From Balaenoptera acutorostrata (lineage: Eukaryota; Chordata; Mammalia; Artiodactyla; Balaenopteridae): a DNA stretch of 64,000 nt. The translations under genes were made by a program, and so were the position numbers. Below are positions 1 through 11,715 of the stretch, piece by piece (within the stretch, counting starts at the first letter, position 1; each line of letters starts with the position of its first letter). The notes beneath the pieces are model-generated. The model ran no database searches, was not told the origin of the DNA, and was given only the letters and a program-made list of their open reading frames with translations. The stretch spans positions 14,327,770 through 14,391,769 of the forward strand of contig NC_080070.1 in NCBI RefSeq assembly GCF_949987535.1, written 5' to 3'.

Positions 1-2761
1 TTTTCCTGTAATTTACTTCCAATCTCATAGCGTTGTGGTCAGAAAAGATGCTTGATATGATCTCAGTTTTCTTAAATTTTCCGAGGCTTGATTTGTGACC
101 CAAGATGTGATATATCCTGGAGAATGTTCCATGTGCACTTGAGAAGAAAGTATATTCTGCCACTTTTGGGTGGATAAATACAATTAGATCTGCCTGGTCT
201 GTTGTGTCATTTAAAGCTTGTGTTTCCTTATTTATTTTCTGTTTGGATAATCTGTCCATTGGTGTAAGTGGGGTGCTAAAGTCTCCTACTATTATTGTGT
301 TACTGTCGATTTCTTCTTTCATCGTTGTTCGCAGTTGCCTTACGTATTGAGGTGCTCCTATGTTGGGTGCATAAACATTTATCACTGTTACATCTTCTTG
401 GATTGATCCCTTGATCATTATGTGGTGTCCCTCCTTATGTCTTGTAACAGTCTTTATTTTAAAGTCTATTTTATCTGATACAAGTATTGCTACTCCAGCT
501 TTCTTTTGATTTGCATTTGCATGGAATATCTTTTTCCATCCCTTCACTTTCAGTCTGTATGTGTCCCTAGGTCTGAAGTGGGTCTCTTGTAGACAGCATA
601 TATATGGGTCTTGTTTTTGTATCCATTCAGCCAGTCTGTGTTTTTTGGTTGGGGCATTTGATCCATTCACATTCAAGGTTATTATCAATATGTATGTTCC
701 TATTACCATTTTCTTAATCATTTTGGGTTTGTTTTTGTGGGTCTTTTTCTTCTCTTGTGTTTCCTGCTTAGAGAAGTTTCTTTAGCATTTGTTGTAAAGC
801 TGGTTAGGTGGTGCTGAATTCTTTTAGCTTTTGCTTGTCTGAACAGCTTTTGACTTCTCCATCAAATCTGAATGAGATCCTTGCTGGTTAGAGTTATCTT
901 GGTTGTAGGTTTTTCTCTTTCATCACTTTAAGTATATCCTGCCACTCCCTTCTGGCCTGAAGAGTTTCCGCTGAAAAATCAGCTGATAACCTTATGGGGA
1001 TTCCTTTGTATGTTATTTTTTGTTTTCCCTTGCTGCTTTTAATATTTTTCTTTGAATTTAATTTTTGTTAGTTTGATTAATATGTGTCTTGGTGTGTTCT
1101 TCCTAGGATTTATCCTGTATGGGACTCTCTGTGCTTCCTGGACTTGGGTGATATTTCCTTTCCCATGTTAGGGAAGTTTTCAACTATAATCTCTTCAGAT
1201 ATTTTCTCAGACCCTTTCTCTTCTTCTTTTGGGACCCCTATAATTCGAATGTTGGTGCTTTTAGTGTTGTCCCAGAGGTCTCTGAAATTGTCTTCAATTC
1301 TTTTCATTCTTTTTTCTTTATTCTGCTCCTCCGAAGTTATTTCCACCATTTTGTCTTCCAGCTCACTTATTCGTTTTTCTGCCTCAGTTATCTGTTATTG
1401 ATTCCTTCTGGTGTATTTTTCATTTCAGTTATTGTGTTGTTCATCTCTGTTTGTTCTTTAGTTCTTCTAGATCTTTGTTAAACATTTCTTGTATTTTCTC
1501 AGTCCATGCCTCCATTCTACTTCCAAGATTCTGGATCATCTTTACTGTCATTACTGTGAATTCTTTTTCAGGTAGATTGCCTATTTCCTCTTCATTTATT
1601 TGGTCTTGTAGGTTTTTACCTTGCTCCTTCATCTGTGATATATTTTTTTTGCCGTCTCTCTCTCTCTCTCCCTTTTTTTTTTTTTTTTTGAGTGGGATTA
1701 TGTTCCTGTCTTACTGGTTGTTTGGCCTGAGGCTTCCAACACTGGGGTTTGTAGGCTATTGAGTAGAGCTGGGTTTTGTTGCTGAGATGAGAGATTCCGT
1801 GAGGCCTCACTCTGATGAATATTCCCTGGAGTTTGAGGTTCTCTGTTAGTACAGTGGTTCAGACTCGGAACTCCCACCAGCGGAGCTTCGGCCCAACTCC
1901 GGGCTTGTGAACCAAGATGCCGCAAGCCGCCTGGGGTGACAAAAAAAAGAAAAATAACCAATAATATAGTAAAAAATAAAATTAGCCTAGGAAACTAACA
2001 GATATTTTAGGAAGAATATAAAAATAAAAATATAGATGAGTCAACAACCAGAATGTGCATCAGTACCACAATAGTAGAAAAAAAAAGAGGAGGAGGGAAA
2101 TGAAAAAGGGCGGAGAAGGGGAGAAAGGCCTTGGCTTTGGAGAGTGGGGCCTAAGCAAGGGCAAGGTTTGGGCAGTGGGCAGGGCCAGTGCTCAGGACCC
2201 ACAGGGCTGGAAAAGGCCTTGGGGACTGTGGGGGGTGGGGCTTAGGCTCAAGGAGCAGAGGTTGGTCTCAGAGGGTGGGGGACCGCACCTGGGAGCCCAG
2301 CAGGCTTCCTGGGCTCGAGTGGGCGGGGCAAACACCCTCCTCTCCTCTCCAGCTCCTCCTGGAGGGCCCCTCCCATCTGCCTCTCGTGATCTCCCCGGCC
2401 TCCCTCCTGTGCCCCCAAGGACCCGCGCGGCCTGGAGGGGGGTGTGGAGGACAGGGGGCCCTCACCTGGGAGCTCAGCAGGCTTCCTGGGCTCGAGTGGG
2501 CAGGGCAAACACCCTCCACTCCTCTCCCACTCCTCCTGGATGGCTCCTCCCGCCTGCCCCTCCTCATCTCCCCACCCTCAGGGGCACCAATCCTGTCTGG
2601 CCTCCACTTCTCCCGCTGTCAGTCTCCCTGTGTCCTACCGGTTCACCTTGGGGTTCCTCCTGTCTCCTTGGGTGTCAGAGTCCACCACCAGCGGCCAGCA
2701 GGTGCCCTAGCTGTGGGGAGACGCTAACTCCGCGTCTTCCCGCACCGCCATCTTGACTCCA
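1..2761 (-). mobile_element. L1 LINE, 5' half, antisense to MKRN1 (decayed)
   Basis: Read on the minus strand: a 5'UTR starting near 2761 (GTCAAGATGGCGGTGCGGG, the usual L1 5' end type), ORF1p from about 1632 down to about 800, then the start of ORF2 with the endonuclease domain (IIVGDFSTPLTPMDR near 270-300), running off the left edge. ORF1 has at least one in-frame stop (near 1395) and is broken at about 1110. The 5'UTR contains a duplicated segment of about 125 bases. It is in an MKRN1 intron. Confidence 0.9.
2269..2574 (-). repeat. Duplicated segment in the L1 5'UTR
   Basis: About 125 bases at 2269-2396 recur at 2451-2574, offset about 181, both centred on caggcttcctgggctcgagt. This resembles promoter monomer duplication of the kind seen in other L1 lineages. 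Confidence 0.8.
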
Positions 2762-3957
2762 CCTCCTCTGCAGGGTTTTTAAACCAACTTAATTCCTTGA
2801 CTAGGCAGTCAGTTGAAAATCCTTGTAAACTGTAGGGAGAGAGGAATTGAATGTAGGTGAGAGTGGACACAGGGCTGTAAGGTGTGCAGCAGAGAGGTGT
2901 GGAGAATAATATACTGTGTGATAGATTGTGGAAAAGTATGGTTGTTAACAGCTGAGCCTCTTATTTCAGAAGAGAGTCTCATATGATTGGACCATAGAGG
3001 TGAAATGACTGGGAAGTAAGGGGGTAAATTGAAGAAATCCGAGCTAAGGCCTAGGCTCCATGTGTTAATCAGCTTAGTTTTCAGGTAGCTTTGCCAGCCC
3101 CAAATGGCATTCCATGTTCTCCTTGGGAGTAAGTATAGAAGCCCATCTTCCGCATTACCCTGTATTCAGAGTGGGCTTCCTTGTGGGAGACCAAGGTTGA
3201 AGGCCAGGGAGTAAGGTAGGTGCCCTGTTTCAGTGAGGCTCTGATACTTAGGTGGATGCAAGTCACCTAACAAACTGCTTTTTTCTTTTTATTTTTCTCT
3301 TTAATAAGGGTACACAGCTCCCTTTTTGGGGAATGATCCTGATTTGAGCTGAGTTTAGTGCTCTTAGGGTAAAGTGAAAGGAGTTAGGGAAACCTACATC
3401 CCAATAGTCTACCTGAAAGGAAAGTTTGGTGATAATTGTTTGGGACAGGCTGATATAGGTGATTATTAAGAGCTTGATTATAGACTAGCTAAGGAAGGAA
3501 TCTGATGGAGCGGCTTGTTCCAAGATTGTTTGTTTCCTCATTAAAATTGTACTTGGGGGCTTAAGCCTACTTGTCACTCTTACTATGTAGAGATCTTTTT
3601 ATACAACTTGGCCAATGCCCAGGGATTTTGAGTAATTTAACTCCTCATGAAGGGAGTAGTTTATAATGAAAGATAATATCCTAGTTCCAACAGGTCAGAA
3701 GTGTTGCTGCATCTGTGTTGCAGAAGTGTTGCTGTATCCGTGTTGCAGAAGTGTTGCTGCATCCATGTTGCATAACGGGGGTGCTGTTATTTAGTGATGC
3801 CGGTTCTTTGTTGCTCAGGACTGTTGCAGGAGATCTGGCATCCTTTGCCCCCACTGCATAAGTGCCATTAGAACTCCTAGTCATTGTTTCTGAACAGCCA
3901 CTTGGGAAAGGGACAGGACTGCCTTGGTTGACAACCATTGTTATGGTAGATCTTGTT
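2762..3957. other. MKRN1 intron, no recognised repeat except a short tandem array
   Basis: This is unique-looking intronic DNA. The only structure I see is the three-copy 25-base repeat at 3696-3770. Confidence 0.5.
3696..3770. repeat. 25-base tandem repeat, three copies
   Basis: The unit cagaagtgttgctgcatctg+tgttg is repeated at 3696, 3721 and 3746 with one to three changes per copy. Confidence 0.9.
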
Positions 3958-3967
3958 TCCTTTGGAG

Positions 3968-4071
3968 TGACCGTGAGGCGTGCGGGATCTTAGTTTCCTG
4001 ACCAGGGATTGAACCCATGCTCCCTGCAGTGGTAGCTCAGAGTCCTGACCACTGGACTACCAGGGAATTCC
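3968..4071 (-). mobile_element. CHR-type SINE fragment
   Basis: tRNA-like head only (gatcttagtttcctgaccag, then ggactaccagggaattccc). TSD cctttggag at 3959-3967 and 4072-4080. Confidence 0.85.
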
Positions 4072-4439
4072 CCTTTGGAGGGATTTTTGCCCTATAGACC
4101 TACCAAATCCCATAAGTTAAAATCTTTAAAGGCAGATATCAAAGCTCAGAATGATTGGGGGTGGGGAGTTGCAAGCCAACCACAGGGAGAAATGTCTGTC
4201 TTTTGTGTAGAGGTAGAAGAAAAATGGATTAAACTTCCTTAGACAGAAATTGATACTGTATGAAAGTATTTTTTGCAAGATGTGAAAGAAAAACTCAATA
4301 TTAGTTTCAGTGTTGCCTCAGTATTAACTTACCTCTTAACACTGTGGCTTAAAGGATCAGCAATTCTGTGTTAATTTCTTAAAGAATTAATAACTTTACA
4401 AAGCCACTGTCATGGACTGTGAATCCAGTAGATGTGAGA

Positions 4440-4930
4440 ATTCTCTTTAATGCGGCCTGGCAGACTTTCAGTATGGGGCCAGAGAATTAATATTTGTGGC
4501 TGGGCAGGCCATACGGTTTCTTGTAGCACAAAAACAGCCCTAGATAAATACATAAGCTAATAGATGTGGCTGTGTTCCAATGAAACTTCATTTTGGGACA
4601 CTGAAATTTTATCTAATTAATTAGTTAATTAATTTAAACATTTCCGAGAGAGTTTATTTTATTTATTTTTTAAAATTTTATTTTTGGCCGTGCTGTGTGG
4701 CATGCGGGATCTTAGTTCCCCAACCAGGGATCAAACCCATGCCCCCTGCATTGGGAGTGCAGAGTCTTAACCACTGGACCCCCAAGGAAGTCCTTGAAAT
4801 TTTAATTTCAGTTACTTTTCGTGTCATAAAATGATCTTTTTTCCAACTATTTAAAAATGCCAAAACCATTCCTAGCTCCCGTTGGGTTTGGCTTGAGGGC
4901 CATAGGTGGCCGGTCCCTGTTCTATGAAGA
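4440..4930 (-). mobile_element. Old hAT-like MER element split by a SINE
   Basis: ggccatacggtttcttgtag through gatgtggctgtgttccaatg, resuming after the SINE with gggccataggtggccggtcc. The layout matches the mammalian MER DNA transposon whose end reads 'gtttgccgacccctg'. A second, also SINE-split, copy is at 7030-7621. Confidence 0.5.
4612..4794 (-). mobile_element. CHR-type SINE
   Basis: Antisense copy with a T/A-rich tail at left. TSD tgaaatttta at 4602-4611 and 4795-4804. Confidence 0.85.
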
Positions 4931-5312
4931 GCTCCATGCTTCACTGAACCATTAGTTTTTAGTAAACTCCTTTCAAAGTGGGAGTGTTGCTTTTGCCTTT
5001 GTCTTTTTCTTTCTTGCTTTATTCTTTCTTATTTGTACTCTACCTTTCCTAGTGCTTACTCACAAATTTTTACTTTAGAAGCGTATTTTATATAGATATA
5101 TTCTGCACTATTTACAGATGTGAACTTTCGTGCTAATATTCTGTGCTTTCAAAATTTTTATTTATACCTTATTGATTCCTTGATAAATTTTCCTTAAAAC
5201 CAAAATGCACTCCTTTCAAAAACTTTGTAGTATTTGTAATTTGATAGATGGTGATAAGCATTTGAGTCCTATCTTCTAAGTAGTTTTTTGAGTTATTTAC
5301 CCTGAAATTCTT

Positions 5313-5631
5313 TTTTTTTTTAAAGATGGCTCTTAGCCTTTTTTTTTAAATTAATTAATTATTTTATTTATGGCTGTGTTGTGTCTTCGTTTCTGTGCGA
5401 GGGCTTTCTCTAGTTGTGGCAAGGGGGGGCCACTCTTCATCGCGGCACGCGGGCCTCTCACTATTGTGGCCTCTCTTGCGGAGCACAGGCTCTAGACACG
5501 CAGGCTCAGTAATTGTGGCTCACGGGCCTAGTTGCTCCGCGGCATGTGGGATCTTCCCAGACCAGGGCTCGAACCTGTGTCCCCTGCATTGGCAGGCAGA
5601 TTCTTAACCACTGCGCCACCAGGGAAGCCCC
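5313..5631 (-). mobile_element. CHR-type SINE, full length
   Basis: Antisense full-length copy. The 15-base perfect TSD taccctgaaattctt is at 5298-5312 and 5632-5646. Confidence 0.95.
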
Positions 5632-5924
5632 TACCCTGAAATTCTTGAGATCAATATGGCAAAGGAGAAAGAAAGAGAACTAAAATATGGGTGTCATATC
5701 TATTTCTTAGACCCTTTATGTATCTTGACATTTAGTTTTATTTAATCCTTTAATACTTTCCCAAAGCCCTGAAGGCTTTCTGTATTGGTGAAGCTGGCAT
5801 TTTAAATTCAAGCCTGTCTTAATTCTGAAACCCGGGTTCTTTTCTAACTTAAAGGCTGTGAAAGCAGTTAAAATGTGAGGATATGGGGATAGATTTCTAA
5901 GGTTCCTTAAGGCTCTGAAACAAA

Positions 5925-6125
5925 CTTCAGAGCGGTGCTGTTTAATAGAACTTTGTGCGATAGTGTGAATGCCCATAAAGGTGACCCCTAGCTACGTGTG
6001 ACTACTTATGGAACACTTGAAAACGTAGCTAGTGCCAGGACCAAGGAACTGAGTTTTAAATGTTATTTAAGTATAAATAGCTAGGTATGGCTAATGGCTG
6101 CTCTCTTGTACAGGGTGGTTTGGGA
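5925..6125 (+). mobile_element. hAT-Charlie-like MER remnant
   Basis: gtgctgtttaatagaacttt, then ctagtgccaggaccaaggaa and atggctaatggctgctctct fit the common 'GTCCAATAGAACTTT...GCTAGTGGCTACC' mammalian DNA transposon. Highly diverged. Confidence 0.45.
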
Positions 6126-7029
6126 GTCACATTAGACCTAGAGCACTACTTACACGTCATCTATAAAATGAAAGAATACCTTCTCATAGTTTTTTGATGA
6201 TGAAGTGAGGTGGTACAAGTGAAAGAGCGTATTTCTGATCTTCAGCTGGCATAATTCCAGTCTGTGGGATAAATGCACTGGGTTTTGTAGCTGATATCAG
6301 GATACTCAAATTACTTGTACTGCAAAGCAGAGTAGGTTACCTACTGCTTAGGAGTAGGAATAGGAAGATTTGAGATAATATAAGGATAAAGACCAGCTCA
6401 GCAAATGTTTGCCATAAGCTAAAGGACAGTCTTTAGTTAAAGTTTTACCTCTTCTTTAGATGTAAACACAGACACTTATAACGCAGATGACCCATGGTCA
6501 GTACTGCCCAGTTAACTAATTAATTACAACAACTGTCAGATACATACTATATGTTATAACACAGTTTATGTACTGCATTCATAATTTATTGTGTCTGAGT
6601 GAATCTCACAGGATAAAATGCTCAAAGAATTGTGAGGATTTTCTCAGGCAGCAAGGTGCTTCTTAAAGGAAATAAACAGTTTTTTTCTGTATTTGGGGAT
6701 AAGGTTCAATGATAATTTTACAGATGAAAAGCAATCAGGAGATGTGTAGGGTAAGAATTTAGAAAAGAAAATTAGGTGAATGGATGGATGTGGGAAAAAA
6801 TACATACTGCATATTCTGTAAATACTATCTCTGCATTTTAATATTGGGAGAATTTTGTGTGTTGGTAAAATGTTTCACATATTTACTTGTTGAATTTGAG
6901 TGTCAGCCTTGCTTTCTTAATCAGTGTTAATTTTGACTGCACAATCTCTTTAGCAGACTTGACATGGGAACGGTAGTCAACTGTCTGAAACTCCTAATTA
7001 GAGTGGAATTTGAAGGGTAATAGATGTTC
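6126..7029. other. MKRN1 intron, nothing recognised
   Basis: AT-rich intronic DNA with no clear repeat, exon or regulatory motif. Confidence 0.4.
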
Positions 7030-7621
7030 TTACAGCATGGGTGGGTGAACTATATGGCCTGTAGGGCAAACCTGACCAAAGGATGTTTCTGTAAAGTTTT
7101 ACTGGAACACAGCACGCATCATCATTTAGATAATGCCTATGGCTGCCTTTTTTTTTTAAATTTATTTATTTTATTTATTTATTTGTGGCTGCATTGGGTC
7201 TTCGTTGCTGCGCGCGGGCTTTCTCTAGTTGCGGCGAGCGGGGGCTACTCATTGTTGCGGTGCACGAGCTTCTCACTGTGGTGGCTTCTCTTGTTGCAGA
7301 GCACGGGCTCTAGGTGCGTGGGCTTCAGTAGTTGTGGCACGCAGGCTCAGTAGTTGTGACTCACGGGCTCTAGAGCGCAGGCTCGGTAGTTGTGGCGCAC
7401 GGGCTTAGTTGCTCCACAGCATGTGGGATCTTCCCGGACCAGGGCTTGAACCCATGTCCCCTGCATTGGCAGGCGGATTCTTAACCACTGCGCCACCAGG
7501 GAAGCCCCCTATGGCTGCTTTTGAACCACAGCTGCAGAGTTGAATAGTTGTAACATGGGCAGTATGACCTGCAGAGCCCCGAATCTGTGTGTATTTGACT
7601 CTTTAAGTTTGCTGACCCCTG
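7030..7621 (+). mobile_element. Old hAT-like MER element split by a SINE
   Basis: tatggcctgtagggcaaacc and ttttactggaacacagcacg on the left, agttgaatagttgtaacatg and gtttgctgacccctgg on the right of the SINE. Same family as 4440-4930. Confidence 0.6.
7147..7507 (-). mobile_element. CHR-type SINE, full length
   Basis: Antisense. TSD cctatggctgc at 7136-7146 and 7508-7518, within the hAT-like element. Confidence 0.95.
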
Positions 7622-7878
7622 GTTTGTGGCCTTGCTGCTCACACTGGTCCCTGGAGTAGCACACTGGCACGTGTGAGGGCTGGTTAGACTCGCAAAACTC
7701 TGGGCTGCACCCAGACTTAGAAATTATGTATCTGCCTTTTAACAGTTTTCCACGTGATTCATAGGCACAGTAGTTTGAAAAGAACCCAAGGACAGGATGG
7801 GGAATATATTCCATCTAGAGGCTCCTGGTTAGACAGTGACTGCCGACTTTTTAAATTTTATTTTATTTTATTTTTAAG

Positions 7879-8108
7879 ATATGAACACAGCAAGCCATTG
7901 AAACAGGAAGAAGCAACTGCTACAGATCTAACTGCAAAGTCACCCCTTGCTGCTTCCTCAAGTCTCTCATCAGTAGTTGGACCGATTGTTGAAATGAATA
8001 TGGGCGAAGCTGAGTCAAGAAATTCAAACTTTTCAACTGTAGGAGCGGGTTCAGAAGACTGGGTGAACGCCATTGAGTTTGTTCCTGGGCAGCCCTACTG
8101 TGGCCGTA
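7879..8108 (+). CDS. MKRN1: MKRN1 coding exon A (end of C3H finger 2 and linker)
   Basis: The exon has 230 bases. Its first base completes a split Arg codon, then 76 codons run from YEHSKPLKQEE to QPYCGR, and one base is left for a split Thr codon. The acceptor is tttttaag, in an unusually A-interrupted T tract. The donor is a perfect gtgagt at 8109. The residues match makorin-1 between the second C3H finger (final Cys-x-His of CRYEH) and the PYCGR linker. A SINE lies 12 bases past the donor and its target-site duplication copies the donor; see findings. Reading through the donor meets a stop at 8279-8281. Confidence 0.95.
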
Positions 8109-8120
8109 GTGAGTATTTTG

Positions 8121-8380
8121 CTGTGTTGGGTCTTCGTTTCTGTGCAAGGGCTTTCTCTAGTTGCGGCAAGCGGGGGCCACTCTTCATCGCGGTGCGCGGG
8201 CCTCTCACTATCGCGGCCTCTCTTGCTGCAGAGCACAGGCTCCAGAAGCGCAGGCTCAGTAATTGTGGCTCACGGGCCTAGTTGCTCCGCGGCATGTGGG
8301 ATCTTCCCAGACCAGGGCTCGAACCTGTGTTCCCTGCATTGGCAGGCAGATTCTCAACCACTGCGCCACCAGGGAAACCC
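8121..8380 (-). mobile_element. CHR-type SINE abutting the MKRN1 exon A donor
   Basis: Antisense copy with almost no tail. The 17-base TSD ccgtagtgagtattttg at 8104-8120 and 8381-8397 includes the last five exon bases and the whole 5' splice site, which now exists twice. Confidence 0.95.
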
Positions 8381-8603
8381 CCGTAGTGAGTATTTTGAAG
8401 AATAAAAACAAGTTAGAGGGATAGAGAGTAGTTCATCAATTAGCTGAGTTTTCACAAGCTTCCTGCTTCCAATCTTCATATTTAGTCTAATCTTAATACT
8501 CTTAAATTAGGTTACCTAAGACTTAACAGATGGAGTCAAAGAAACTTTTTGAATCCCAATAGTAATGAATTTAGAATGTTTTGAAAAACTGAAGCGCCTC
8601 TCT

Positions 8604-8900
8604 CTCTTTTTTTCTTTTTTAAAATTTTTCATTTTTGGCTGCATTGGGTCTTCGTTGCTGCGCACGGACTTTCTCTATTTGCGGCGAGCGGGGGCTAATC
8701 TTCATTGTGGTGTGCGGGCTTCTCATTGCCGTGGCTTGTCTTGTTGCGGAGCACGGGCTCTAGAGTGCAGGCTCAGTAGTTGTGGCACACATGCTTAGTT
8801 GCTCCGCGATATGTGGGATCTTCCCGGACCAGGGCTCGAACCTGTGTCCCCTCCATTGGCAGGCAGATTCTTAACCACAGTGCCACTGGGGAAGTCCCAA
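8604..8900 (-). mobile_element. CHR-type SINE
   Basis: Antisense. TSD gcctctctc at 8595-8603 and 8901-8909. Confidence 0.9.
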
Positions 8901-9172
8901 GCCTCTCTCCTTTAATAAGTACAGTTGCACAAGAAATACGTAAAAAGGTTTTTTTAAAAAATTTTAAAACAAGGCTAATCTTGGAAATGTCAGTATCAGA
9001 AGAAATTCATTTCTTTCAAGAGTAAGGGAATTAGTTCAATAGACTGCTTTGGAGTTTAATTGAAGTTCTTTTCATTTTTTTCTTTTCTGTTAGTTTCTCA
9101 GTTACCTTATTTATAGTTCATGTATCTGCCTTATCCGTTTTGGACCTTTACCACACTCTTAAACGTTTTCAG

Positions 9173-9399
9173 CTGCCCCTTCCTCCACTGAAGCACCCCT
9201 GCAGGGCTCAGTGACCAAGGAAGAATCAGAGAAGGAGCAAACTGCAGTGGAAACAAAGAAGCAGCTCTGCCCCTATGCTGCAGTGGGAGAGTGCCGATAT
9301 GGGGAGAACTGTGTGTATCTCCACGGAGACTCGTGTGATATGTGTGGGCTGCAGGTCCTCCATCCAATGGATGCTGCCCAAAGATCACAACATATAAAA
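9173..9399 (+). CDS. MKRN1: MKRN1 coding exon B (C3H finger 3 and makorin Cys-His motif)
   Basis: The exon has 227 bases, with acceptor gttttcag and donor gtaagt. Two bases complete the Thr codon and 75 codons follow, ending DAAQRSQHIK. It holds the third CCCH zinc finger (LCPYAAVGECRYGENCVYLH) and the start of the makorin-specific Cys-His motif (CDMCGLQVLH). The frame agrees with both neighbouring exons. Confidence 0.95.
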
Positions 9400-9624
9400 G
9401 TAAGTCTTAAGGAAGATATTCTGTTAATAGGTGTGAGAACTATATTTTCCCTTTCACAACATTGTCAGTTCATTTCAGAGAAACGTTTGGTGAATTGGAT
9501 GGTGATTATCATTAAGTTAGGGATGTTTTCCTTCCTAGGCTTCTTGACTGCTTTATCAAGTAAACTGTGCTTTAGAACCTCAGACTTTGGGCTTTTTTTC
9601 CTTTTTCTTTCTTCTTTTTTAAAA

Positions 9625-10225
9625 TAACAGCTTCTCTGAGATTCACATTCTATACAATTTAGTCTTCTAAAATGCACATTTCATTGGTTTTTAATATATT
9701 CGCAGAGTTGTGCAACCACTGTTCTCTCTAATTTTAGGACATTTTCATTATCCCAGAAAAGAAACCTCTGGCTCATTAGCTCCACAGCTCTCCATTCTTC
9801 CCTTCCTCCAGCTCCTGGCAACAACGGATTTACTTTCTGTCTCTATGGATTTCCCTGTTCTGGACACTTCGTATATGTGGCCTTTTGTGACTGGCTAAAA
9901 GATTAGCATGATGTTCTTAGGATTCGTTTGTGTTATAGTGTGTATCAGTACTTCATTCCTTTTCATGGCTGAGTAATAATCCTCTGTATGGCTGTACAAC
10001 ATTTTGTTTTTCCATTTGGGTTGTTTCACCTTTCGGCTATCATGAATAATGCCATGAACATTCGTGTGTAAATTTTTGTGGACATATGTCTTGATTACCT
10101 TGGAGTAGAGTTGCTGGGTCACATGGTAACTCTGTGCTTCATATTTTGAGCAACTGCCAAACTTTCTCCACAGTGACTGCACTGTTTTACATTCTCATCA
10201 GCGATGGATGAAGGTTTCAAACTAT
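9625..10225 (-). mobile_element. Old L1M 3' fragment
   Basis: Antisense L1M: ttttcatggctgagtaataa, gaataatgccatgaacattc and gagttgctgggtcacatggt are the well-known L1 ORF2-end/3'UTR blocks. Lies in the MKRN1 intron right after exon B. Confidence 0.85.
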
Positions 10226-10503
10226 GGTTTCCTAAGCCCATTTGCTGCATGAATTTTTTTTTGTTGGGAAGACCCTGTATTACAAACCTTATATTTATTG
10301 GCGCAGATTTTGCTTCTAATCATAATCATCTCTTTTAATAAACTTACTTTGGCTGTGGGTGGTGGTGAAGCACTGGAGTGTGGTTTGACCTCTGTCTCCT
10401 CAGCATATTGGCTGTGTGATGTAGCAGGTTGAACCCCTGCATATATTCGGGAGAGCAGTGCCTACTTCAGGGGATTGTTTTTGTTTTTAAAAAAAAGGTT
10501 TAG

Positions 10504-11056
10504 CCTAAGTGTCCATCGACAGATGAATGGATAAAGAAGATGTGGCACATATATACAATGGGATATTACTCAGCTGTAAAAAGAAACGAAATTGAGTTAT
10601 CTGTAGTGAGGTGGATGGACCTAGAGTCTGTCATACAGAGTGAAGTAAGTCAGAAAGAGAAAACCGAATACCGTATGTGAACACATGTATATGGAATGTA
10701 AAAAAAAAAAGGTCATGAAGAACCTAGGGGCAGGACAGGAATAAAGACGCAGACCTAGTAGAGAATCGAGGACACGGGGAGGGGGAAGGAGAAGCTGGGA
10801 TGAAGTGAGAGAGTGGCATGGACATATATACGCTACCAAATATAAAATAGATGGCTAGTGGGAAGCAGCCACATAGCACAGGGAGATCAGCCCGGTGCTT
10901 TGTGACCACCTAGAAGGGTGGGATAGGGAGGGTGGGGGGGAGACGCAAGAGGGAGGGGATATGGGGATATATGTATAAGTAGAGCTGATTCACTTTGTTG
11001 TACAGCAGAAACTAACATACCACTATAAAGCAATTATACTCCAATAAAGATGTTTT
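10504..11056 (+). mobile_element. L1 3' end, truncated insertion
   Basis: Sense L1 3' end (gtccatcgacagatgaatgg ... ctccaataaagatgtttt) with perfect 12-base TSD aaaaaggtttag at 10492-10503 and 11057-11068. Confidence 0.9.
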
Positions 11057-11224
11057 AAAAAGGTTTAGGAAAAAGATAAAAATATATACTAAAATAACTG
11101 GTTATATGGGACTATGGGTGACTTTTCTATTGCTTTTTTGTATTTCCTGTAATTAGCATGTTTCTTAGAGATTAAAATATGTGTAATATAATGTTATGTA
11201 AATTATACCTCATTTAAAATAAAA

Positions 11225-11715
11225 AGTATGTGATGTCCACACAAAAACTTGTACATGAGTGTTCATAGCATTATTCATAATAGCCCCAAAGCAGAAACAA
11301 CCAAAATGTCCATCACCTGAAAATGGAAAAACAAACTGTGGTCTCTCCATACGATGGAATATTACTCAGCAATAAAAAGAAAATGAAATAATCATATATC
11401 GTACCACCATAGATACCTTGAAAATGTGCGAAGTGAACAAAGGCAGTCACAGAGGGCCACATATTTATACGAAATGTCCTGACTAAGCATGTCCACAGAT
11501 TCGTCGTTGCCTAGGGCTGCGGGTGTTGAGCAGGGGGGGAAGTAAGTGACCGCTGTGGGTTTGGGGTTTCCCTTTGGGGTAATGAAAATGTCCTAGTATT
11601 GATTGTGGTGATGGTTGTATAGCTCTATGCATATACCAAAAACCATTTCATTGTACACTTTGAATGAATGCATTATATGGGATGTAAATTATATCTCAAT
11701 AAAGCTGTTTTATTT
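11225..11715 (+). mobile_element. L1M 3' fragment
   Basis: tgttcatagcattattcata, ggaatattactcagcaataa and atctcaataaagctgtttta are L1M 3' blocks in sense orientation; older than the preceding insertion. Confidence 0.8.

Noticed and set aside
2055..2756. 233-codon open frame on the plus strand
   Set aside because: It lies antisense to the GC-rich L1 5'UTR and reads through its duplicated segment.
8121..8380. tRNA-like A and B box sequences in this and other SINEs as tRNA genes
   Set aside because: The tRNA homology is only the SINE head. There is no intact cloverleaf or acceptor stem, and each copy has a tail and TSD.
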